Assembly: GCA_019312705.1 (NCBI GenBank)
Contig: JAFDCW010000047.1
Coordinates: 1 to 11,944 of the forward strand
Length of the DNA: 11,944 bases
Source: Deltaproteobacteria bacterium
Lineage (GTDB): Bacteria; Myxococcota; Polyangia; Polyangiales; B10-G4
Direction: 5' to 3'
Shown: positions 6,215 through 11,944 of the stretch, in pieces
How positions within the stretch are numbered: position 1 is the stretch's first letter
Layout of the letters: every line of letters begins with the position of its first letter
Translations under genes and position numbers: made by a program
The notes under the pieces: model-generated
Database searches by the model: none
Seen by the model: only the letters and a program-made list of their open reading frames with translations
Told to the model about the DNA's origin: nothing

Positions 6215-7291
6215 CTACCCCTCTCTTTCGTCCGCTGGGTTGGAAGGAGCGGAGGCCGCCGGCTCGGTGGACGCCGGAGGCGCGGCCGCCTCGGCCGCCT
6301 CATTCTCCTCAACCGCCGCCCGCGTCCTCGATACGGCGAGCACATCTTCCGTGCGCTCGAGGAGGTCACCCTCGAAACGTCCCGCAAAGCGCATCTCGAG
6401 CAGGTGGGCCCGGACGTGCCACAACGTCGGATCGCCGCCGTCCTGTCGGACTGCGGGCGCAGCGTCGGGGCGAACCCACGGCGACGTGAGGGTCGCCTCG
6501 AGCAACGCCCGACGCACCTCCTTCGTCGGCCCCAGGTCTTCGACCCGGAGGGCCACCTCGTGCACCGGGCCGGCGGCTTCTTGCACCGCCACGTGGGCGT
6601 TCAGGAGTTGGCGATTGGGTATGGCGATCCGGTTCCCGTGGCCGTCCCAGAGCCAGACGGCGCGCAGGCCCCGCCGCTCGACGAGGCCGGAGAGTTCCCC
6701 GGTCGACATCCAGATGCCCGGGCGGATACGCCGTTCGAAGGAGATCACCGCGGCGCCGATCAGGTCCGGTAGCACGTCACGGCTCGACCAGCCGACCGCG
6801 ACGGCGAACGCGACGATGGCCCACGGCACAGCGGGTTCGAGGGCAGGCGGTAGGAGTCGGGCCACGATCCCGGCGGCGGTCAGGAGCGCGAAGAGTTGCA
6901 AGACGACGTGCACCAAGCCCAGAGTGCTCGGGATCACTCCCTGGACCGGCAGACCGAACCGCAGGCGGGAGACGAAGGCCACCAGGAGCAAGCTGACGAG
7001 CAGGACGCTGACCATGCCGAGCACGGTCCAGCCTTCCCCCGGGAGCACCGGGAATGCGGAACTCCAAAGGTCCGGCTCCGGAGGGTCGGCAGGCGCCAGC
7101 GCAGCCGGTGGCGCGTCCGGGGTGAAAGACCCGGGGGCCGCCGCCAATGCCCCGGGGCCTTCCTGGACCAACGCAGGCTCTTGCCCGATTTCACTCCACT
7201 GCTCGTCGCCGCCGGAGACGTCTTGTGCGTCTGCCGAGAGCGCGACGGACGCCGTCAGTAGGCAGACCGATGCCATGAGACTACGTGCCAT
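6215..7291 (-). CDS. MscS-family mechanosensitive ion channel with signal peptide
   Basis: This is an inner-membrane channel expected to open on membrane tension and release solutes during hypo-osmotic shock. The protein has 358 residues from ATG 7291, which shares one base with the antiporter stop (TGATG). Residues 1-22 form a signal peptide with likely cleavage after Ala-Asp-Ala. An acidic, Pro/Ala-rich stretch (23-85) follows, then membrane segments at about 87-110, 122-148 and 155-185. The last runs into the MscS beta domain with RIRPGIWM (188-195) and GNRIAIPNRQLLN (219-231), matching the family's IPNxxLxN. The C-terminal tail (325-358) is Ala/Glu/Pro-rich and probably disordered. The pore helix is unusual, carrying Trp168 and the Arg171-Asp172 pair. 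Longer forms starting upstream have an arginine-rich prefix lying over the antiporter gene, so I use the signal-peptide start. Its place behind TrkH and an antiporter fits an osmotic role. Confidence 0.85.
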   Translation of the reverse strand: MARSLMASVCLLTASVALSADAQDVSGGDEQWSEIGQEPALVQEGPGALAAAPGSFTPDAPPAALAPADPPEPDLWSSAFPVLPGEGWTVLGMVSVLLVSLLLVAFVSRLRFGLPVQGVIPSTLGLVHVVLQLFALLTAAGIVARLLPPALEPAVPWAIVAFAVAVGWSSRDVLPDLIGAAVISFERRIRPGIWMSTGELSGLVERRGLRAVWLWDGHGNRIAIPNRQLLNAHVAVQEAAGPVHEVALRVEDLGPTKEVRRALLEATLTSPWVRPDAAPAVRQDGGDPTLWHVRAHLLEMRFAGRFEGDLLERTEDVLAVSRTRAAVEENEAAEAAAPPASTEPAASAPSNPADEREG

Positions 7292-10200
7292 CACTGCACC
7301 CACCCCCGGGTCTTGAGCACGCGGTAGACGGGCCCGCGTAGGTGAGCAGGGATCCGGTACGCGCCGTTGTCCCGGGCCTCGAGCAGGCCCATGTGAGCGA
7401 GGCGTGCGAGGCGCGCCTCGGCGGCGGGCACATCGACCCGATATACGTGAGACTGGACCGTCGCGTTCATCCAACCCTGTCGGGCGACCTGGTAGAGGTT
7501 CAACAGGACCTCCTCCGGGAGCGCACGAACGGCCGCCTCGGGTGACTTCGGCACGGCCCCGACGCGTACGAAATCTGCGGCCTCGTCGACCTCGTCGATC
7601 GACGTCAGCCAGAGCATCAGGGCATCTCGGACCAGGCCGCCAGACGCGTCGTGGAGGGCGCGGAAATACGCTTCGTAGGGCCTCCGGATCCGGCTCGCGC
7701 TGCGCGCGAAGATCTCTTCGAGGCGCGTCCGGTCCGCCCGCGGTTCGAAGTTGAGGCCGTAGCCCGACAGTCCGTGACGCGCGAGGACCGCGGCTTCGAG
7801 CTCAGCCGGTGCCAACTCAGCGACGTCGACGACTTCGGGGAACGCTTCCGCGATCGGCGCCGCCTGACAGGCTACCTGCCAGACTAGGCGGTCGCCATAG
7901 AGCAGCCACGAGTTCCGGCCCCCGTCGCAGATGACCCCATGCACGAAGCGCGACAGCGGTGCGAAACCGCCGGCGTCCATCGAGACCAGCCAATGAAATC
8001 CTGAAAGCACGAAGAGTTGGCCGCTGACCTTCTCTTCGAACCATCGGTTCACTTCCTCTACCGTCGTCGGGCCGTCCAGGTTGATCTGCCGTACGTTGCG
8101 GAAGTTTCGGGCCCTGAGGATCGCGCGGGCGAGGGCCCCCTTGCCGACTCCGTCGGGGCCGATGAGCGCGACCGAGCGCAGCTGGCCGGGGGTCTTGCCG
8201 CTGAGGACCCGACGGGCGCGATCGATCGCGGCATCGCGGCCGGTGAGCACGTCGGCGGCCTCGACCGTCTTGGCGGCGAAGAGTCGGCGGTATACGAGGG
8301 GGACCTCCGCCACCGGTTCTCGCCGCGCGAACACGGTGGGGTCGGGCTTCCATGCGCGACGGGCACCGGGCAAGCCGAGGAAGCGGCGCCACGCCTCGAT
8401 CCTCGGTCCTCCGATCAGGTTGACCAACGTGCGTTTTGCGAGGGCCCTGGCGCGGACGAAGACCGATGGCAGGGCCTCGGCGTGTTCCATGAGGCGCAAA
8501 CCGGCCGCTCGTCGTCGCAGCAGGTCGACCCTGTCCTGGGTCAGGTCTCCGTCGACGAGCTGCGTCCGGAGCTCGTCGATTCCACCAAGAACCGCTTCGC
8601 GGAGGTCGATCCCCAGACGGTCTGCCCATCCCCGAGATGCCTCGGCGTGACAGTGGATGACCTCTTGGCCACGGTCGAGGGCGCCGAAGAATATCTCCCC
8701 GAGCAGCTTCCGGGTTTCCTCGGGCAAGACCTCGTCCGCGACCACGTCGAGTTCGGTGCTCGCGAGCTCCACATTGAAGGCGATCAAGCGAGCGATTTCT
8801 CCGAACGAGACGACCAAGGGTTGTACCTCGTCGGACATCGCCCGAGTCGTGCCGATGAGCCCCGGGGCAACCTGGGCCTCGACATGAGCGATGACCAGAT
8901 CCCGAAAGGGAACCTCGATCACCGCGACCGGCGGCGGCAGGCGATGCTCGCCTCGGGCGAGGCGCCCTCGGGGAACCTTGTATCGGTCCCCGAGACTCTG
9001 GGCCGCGCGCCGGAGCGCGTCGAGGAGCGGGGCGACGGTGTTCTCTTCGCTCAGCTGCTCCCGGAGTTGGACCGCTTTGGCCTCGGCCTCGGCGGCGACC
9101 TTCTCGAGAGGCTCCGTGAGTTGGCGAATCGTCGCGGCCACCTCATCGCCGGTGACCTCTCCGGCGCCGAGCTCTGCTTCGAGGTGATTTCGCGCCTCTT
9201 CGATGGCGGTTTCCAGTCGGTCCGCCTGCAAGTGGGTCCGGCCTCGGACGTCCTGGGTCAGTGAACGGACATGTTCGTCGAGGGCGTCTTTGACGCGCGC
9301 CTCGAGGCCGAGCAGATCGAGCTCGAGGGCGAGCAGCGAATAGGTCGCTTCGAGGGTTCCCTGAACGGCCTCGAGGCGACCCTCGAGGGTGTCGAGGGCT
9401 TTGATCCTCTCGCGGAAGACCTTGCTGGTTCGCCGCGCGGAGGTCGGCAGGTCCGGGGTGCCGAAGATTTTGGCTTCCCTCGCGAAATCCTGAAAAGGCC
9501 CACCGAGGGCCGACGAGAGGCGGACCGCGCCCTCCTGCGCCATTCGCGTGGTCTCGTCGAGGGCCAGGGCCAGCTCCCGGTCGATGGCTACTCGGAGCGT
9601 CCGCAGCTCCTCCTCGAGGTTGTCGCCCTCGCCGCCGTCTGCGATGGCGTCGTAGCCGGCGATGATGCTCTCGAAGACGCTGCGCGTTCTCGCCGCCAAG
9701 TGCACGTCGGCGGAGACGAGGAGAGCCGCGAAGCTCTCGAGCTTCGTCGACGCGACGCCGGCGAGGTGGTAGCGCGCGAGGCCGCGGAGCTCGACGCTTC
9801 GGACCAGGGTCTTGCTCGATAGGCGCCGGCGCATCGAGAGCGCCGCCCGACCTACAGCCTGGGACAGGGATTGGCCATCTTGGCGCCGAAACGTCTCGGG
9901 TTCGTAGGGCGCGCTCAGGCGCTCGGGCGCGCTGTCGGCGATGGCGTCGATGGCGTCCACGATCCGGGTCGGCGTCCAATCGCGCTGCCCGAGGCGTGCG
10001 CCGCGGCCGAGGATCACCCCGTGCCACCGTTCCGCGAGCTCGGACTCCTCGGCATGCATGGAGAGCGCGATGCTCGGCTGAGCATCGTCTCGGAGTCGAA
10101 CCGTGAGCCTTCGATGGTGCCGGAGGAATTCACGGCGCAGGTCGCGCAGGTAGACCTTCGCTTCCTCGCGGTATTCTTCGAGCAACCCCCGGGTCACGTC

Positions 10201-11754
10201 GTCGACCAGCTCCTGGAGGTCGCCCCTCACGTCCGCGATGGCTCGGTCGAGGGCAGGCGAAGCGGTTCCGGGAGGCGATCCCCAGGGGTCCTCACCGTCC
10301 GGCTCGGGCCAATCCTCGAGGATTGGCGGGGGGTGATGACTTGGCGGTCCGAGGCCGTTGTCGGCGGCGTCCGCGTCCGCACCGGTTGGCGACGGGATCT
10401 CCCCGGCGAGGCCGAGGCCGACCTTCAGGAGGATCGGGCCCATGAGCTCGTTGAGGGCAACGCCGGTGATGAGAACCGTCTCCAAGTAAGCGCCCGTTTC
10501 CCCGAAGTCTTGACCCATCGTTTTGGCCAGGGTGATCGCGACTCCCGCCTGGGATGCGAAGCCGAGCCACACGAAGCGCGAGGTCCCGGCGTCGGCACCC
10601 GCCACGCGAGCCCCGGCGCCAACGCCCAAGTAGAGCGCGAGCAGCCGGGCGAGCACCAAGGCGCCGGCAACCAATCCCACTTCGGCGATCGCCTCGAGGT
10701 GCAGGCCGGCCCCGGCCATGGTGAAGAATACGACGTAGACCGGCATCGAGAGGCGCTCGACGTTCTGGATGAGAGTGTCGCCCTCGCGGCTGAAGTTGCT
10801 CACCGTGAACCCCGCGGCCATGAAGAGCAGCACCGGGTCGAGGTCCAAGTTGGTCGCCATCAGGCTGGCGGCGAAGACCACGCCGACGATCATCAGCAGC
10901 ACTTCGCGGCCGACGAAACGCAGGTAGAGGGCGAGGAGAAAGCCCAGCGCAACACCGACGATCAGGGAACCGACGATGTGCACCATCAAGAAGGTCGACA
11001 GGTGCTGGTCGTCGCTGCTCATGCCGAGGAAGCCCGCGGCGAGGGCGCTCGACACCGAGAACGCGATCACTACCAGGACGTCCTTGAGCACGACGGTCGA
11101 GAGCACGGTCCTCGCGACCGGGCCCTCGGCGCCGGTCGAGTTGATCACGGCGATGGTCGCGGCGGGGGAGGTCGCGACGGAAATCGATGCGACCACCAGG
11201 CCGAGGCCGATCGCACCGAGGGTGCCCACGTCGGCGAGTTCGGCGACCGCGATCGCCGGAATGGGGCCGCTGATGAGCCAGACCAGCCCCCCGACGAAGA
11301 CGAACATCGTCGCCAGCTGGCCGGTGAGCACCCCGAGGATCACCTTGAGGCCTCGGCGCAGGCCTTCGATCTTGAGTTCGCCGCCGGCGGTGAGGGCGAT
11401 GAGCGCGACCGCGAGGGTGTCGAACACCCGGAGGGACTCGAGGACTTCACGATTGAGGATGCCCTCCTCGAACGGAGGGAACGGCAGGATCTGTCCTATG
11501 TATTGTGCCGCCGATGGGCCGAAGAACAGCCCCGCCGCCAGGTATCCCGTGATGTGCGGGACTTGAATCACCCCGACCAGGTTGCCGATGGTGTAGCTCG
11601 CGAGGATCATGAATCCCAGGGCGAGCATCGGCGTCGGATCCACCCCGGTCGGAACCGCGAAGCGGTGCAGGAGGATCACCCCACCGGTGAGCAGCATGAC
11701 GATGAACGCCTGCCGGCCGTACCCCGTGTCGTGATGCTGTGGCTCTTTGGACAT
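7291..11754 (-). CDS. Kef/CPA2 cation:proton antiporter fused to a large cytosolic region and a P-loop NTPase
   Basis: The protein has 1,487 residues. The membrane part (about 13-450) has around twelve to thirteen hydrophobic segments and Kef-like motifs: HITGYLAAGLFFGPS at 67-81, SPAATIAVINSTGAEG at 196-211 and LKDVLVVIAF at 223-232, whose D225 matches the ion-binding aspartate. A Pro/Asp-rich linker (452-500) leads to a long, mostly helical hydrophilic region (500-1110) with probable coiled coils near 505-550, 710-740 and 775-925. The C-terminal module has LTGRDAAIDRA (1170-1180), resembling the AAA_16/STAND entry motif, a Walker A GPDGVGKG (1199-1206), a Walker-B-like strand QLFVLSGFHWL (1246-1256) lacking the expected acidic residue, and a winged-helix-like end (about 1405-1487). 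No RCK/KTN domain is visible. Inference: NTP-controlled K+ (or Na+)/H+ exchange. TGATG overlaps couple it to TrkH before and MscS after. Domain calls are firm for the antiporter, good for the P-loop, weak for the middle. Confidence 0.85.
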   Translation of the reverse strand: MSKEPQHHDTGYGRQAFIVMLLTGGVILLHRFAVPTGVDPTPMLALGFMILASYTIGNLVGVIQVPHITGYLAAGLFFGPSAAQYIGQILPFPPFEEGILNREVLESLRVFDTLAVALIALTAGGELKIEGLRRGLKVILGVLTGQLATMFVFVGGLVWLISGPIPAIAVAELADVGTLGAIGLGLVVASISVATSPAATIAVINSTGAEGPVARTVLSTVVLKDVLVVIAFSVSSALAAGFLGMSSDDQHLSTFLMVHIVGSLIVGVALGFLLALYLRFVGREVLLMIVGVVFAASLMATNLDLDPVLLFMAAGFTVSNFSREGDTLIQNVERLSMPVYVVFFTMAGAGLHLEAIAEVGLVAGALVLARLLALYLGVGAGARVAGADAGTSRFVWLGFASQAGVAITLAKTMGQDFGETGAYLETVLITGVALNELMGPILLKVGLGLAGEIPSPTGADADAADNGLGPPSHHPPPILEDWPEPDGEDPWGSPPGTASPALDRAIADVRGDLQELVDDVTRGLLEEYREEAKVYLRDLRREFLRHHRRLTVRLRDDAQPSIALSMHAEESELAERWHGVILGRGARLGQRDWTPTRIVDAIDAIADSAPERLSAPYEPETFRRQDGQSLSQAVGRAALSMRRRLSSKTLVRSVELRGLARYHLAGVASTKLESFAALLVSADVHLAARTRSVFESIIAGYDAIADGGEGDNLEEELRTLRVAIDRELALALDETTRMAQEGAVRLSSALGGPFQDFAREAKIFGTPDLPTSARRTSKVFRERIKALDTLEGRLEAVQGTLEATYSLLALELDLLGLEARVKDALDEHVRSLTQDVRGRTHLQADRLETAIEEARNHLEAELGAGEVTGDEVAATIRQLTEPLEKVAAEAEAKAVQLREQLSEENTVAPLLDALRRAAQSLGDRYKVPRGRLARGEHRLPPPVAVIEVPFRDLVIAHVEAQVAPGLIGTTRAMSDEVQPLVVSFGEIARLIAFNVELASTELDVVADEVLPEETRKLLGEIFFGALDRGQEVIHCHAEASRGWADRLGIDLREAVLGGIDELRTQLVDGDLTQDRVDLLRRRAAGLRLMEHAEALPSVFVRARALAKRTLVNLIGGPRIEAWRRFLGLPGARRAWKPDPTVFARREPVAEVPLVYRRLFAAKTVEAADVLTGRDAAIDRARRVLSGKTPGQLRSVALIGPDGVGKGALARAILRARNFRNVRQINLDGPTTVEEVNRWFEEKVSGQLFVLSGFHWLVSMDAGGFAPLSRFVHGVICDGGRNSWLLYGDRLVWQVACQAAPIAEAFPEVVDVAELAPAELEAAVLARHGLSGYGLNFEPRADRTRLEEIFARSASRIRRPYEAYFRALHDASGGLVRDALMLWLTSIDEVDEAADFVRVGAVPKSPEAAVRALPEEVLLNLYQVARQGWMNATVQSHVYRVDVPAAEARLARLAHMGLLEARDNGAYRIPAHLRGPVYRVLKTRGWVQ
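10308..10327. repeat. Perfect 20-bp palindrome within the antiporter-fusion gene
   Basis: The arms GCCAATCCTC and GAGGATTGGC meet with no spacer, centred between 10317 and 10318; pairing ends at 10307/10328. It lies in the codons for ProIleLeuGluAspTrp in the linker after the membrane domain, a region under little protein constraint. It could be a dimer-binding site or chance. Confidence 0.6.
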
Positions 11755-11944
11755 CAGTGTTTCCAGAACTCCGGCACGAGGAGGGAGAGCAGGGTGAAGA
11801 ACTCGAGGCGCCCGAGCAGCATGGCGAAGATGGAGAAGAGCTTCGAGAAGCCCCCGTAGGCTGCGAAATTGTCCGCTTCGAGGTGGAAGGGCGCCGGTCC
11901 CATGTTCGACAGGCAGGTGAGAATTGCGCCGAATGCCGTCGGCA
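11754..11944 (-). CDS. trkH: TrkH/TrkG-type potassium transporter, C-terminal end (partial)
   Basis: Only the last 62 residues and stop are in the window; the 5' part lies beyond the right edge. TrkH family proteins are inner-membrane K+ channels or transporters built from four pore repeats. The fragment shows the fourth pore loop, TAFGAILTCLSNMGPAP with its filter Gly, followed by DNFAAYGGFSKLF and the closing helix MLLGRLEFFTLLSLLVPEFW, a very characteristic TrkH ending. Its TGA (11756-11754) shares its last base with the ATG of the antiporter fusion, so the two are likely co-translated. A TrkA regulatory partner would be expected nearby but is not in this window. Confidence 0.92.
   Translation of the reverse strand, partial: PTAFGAILTCLSNMGPAPFHLEADNFAAYGGFSKLFSIFAMLLGRLEFFTLLSLLVPEFWKH

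Noticed and set aside
6063..7316. Plus-strand open frame of 417 codons opposite mscS
   Set aside because: It is Ser/Arg/Thr-rich with no domain resemblance; the opposite strand encodes a convincing MscS protein with a signal peptide.
10068..10087. Hairpin with 8-bp arms and a 4-nt loop in the antiporter-fusion gene
   Set aside because: Stems of this length are expected by chance in a window of this size and base composition, and it lies within coding sequence.
9871..11859. Long plus-strand open frame (662 codons) opposite the antiporter fusion
   Set aside because: Its translation is His/Glu/Arg/Asp/Gly-rich without domains and mirrors the minus-strand gene's codon pattern. The minus strand carries clear family motifs, so this is a G+C shadow.

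Overview
The window is G+C-rich (roughly two thirds by eye), densely coded bacterial DNA. It combines mevalonate-pathway isoprenoid genes, a type 2 isopentenyl-diphosphate isomerase and proteins with export signals. That fits a Gram-negative, Myxococcota-like lineage of the former Deltaproteobacteria; this placement is inference from gene content and style, not a database match.

Left part (13-5160): an isoprenoid block. On the minus strand, transcribed right to left, lie a trans-polyprenyl diphosphate synthase, mevalonate kinase, diphosphomevalonate decarboxylase and phosphomevalonate kinase. They are joined by a 4-nt gap and then two 4-nt overlaps (ATGA, GTGA). The type 2 IPP isomerase (fni) is divergent across a 192-bp intergenic region that carries two copies of a palindromic GGCGCGCC(C) element exactly 30 bp apart. 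Together these genes turn mevalonate into IPP and DMAPP and then into a longer prenyl diphosphate. HMG-CoA synthase and reductase are not in the window. The phosphomevalonate kinase is frameshifted at codon 192, exactly where the family's conserved Ser-Ala-Ser-Thr-type segment is missing.

Right part (5188-11944): a second minus-strand operon, convergent with fni across a 27-bp gap. In transcription order it holds the C-terminal end of a TrkH-type K+ transporter (cut by the window edge), a 1,487-residue protein joining a Kef/CPA2 cation:proton antiporter to a huge cytosolic helical region and a STAND/AAA_16-like P-loop NTPase with a winged-helix-like end, an MscS-type mechanosensitive channel, and a fold-type II PLP enzyme of the ACC deaminase/D-cysteine desulfhydrase family. 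TrkH to antiporter and antiporter to MscS are each joined by a 1-nt TGATG overlap, so they are probably translationally coupled. The set looks like a K+/osmotic homeostasis unit in which the usual nucleotide-binding RCK/KTN regulatory domain of the antiporter is absent and a P-loop NTPase module takes its place.

The antiporter-NTPase fusion and its operon are the best candidate for an undescribed system here. Apart from the divergent promoter region there is essentially no non-coding DNA: no RNA genes, insertion sequences or CRISPR arrays were seen.
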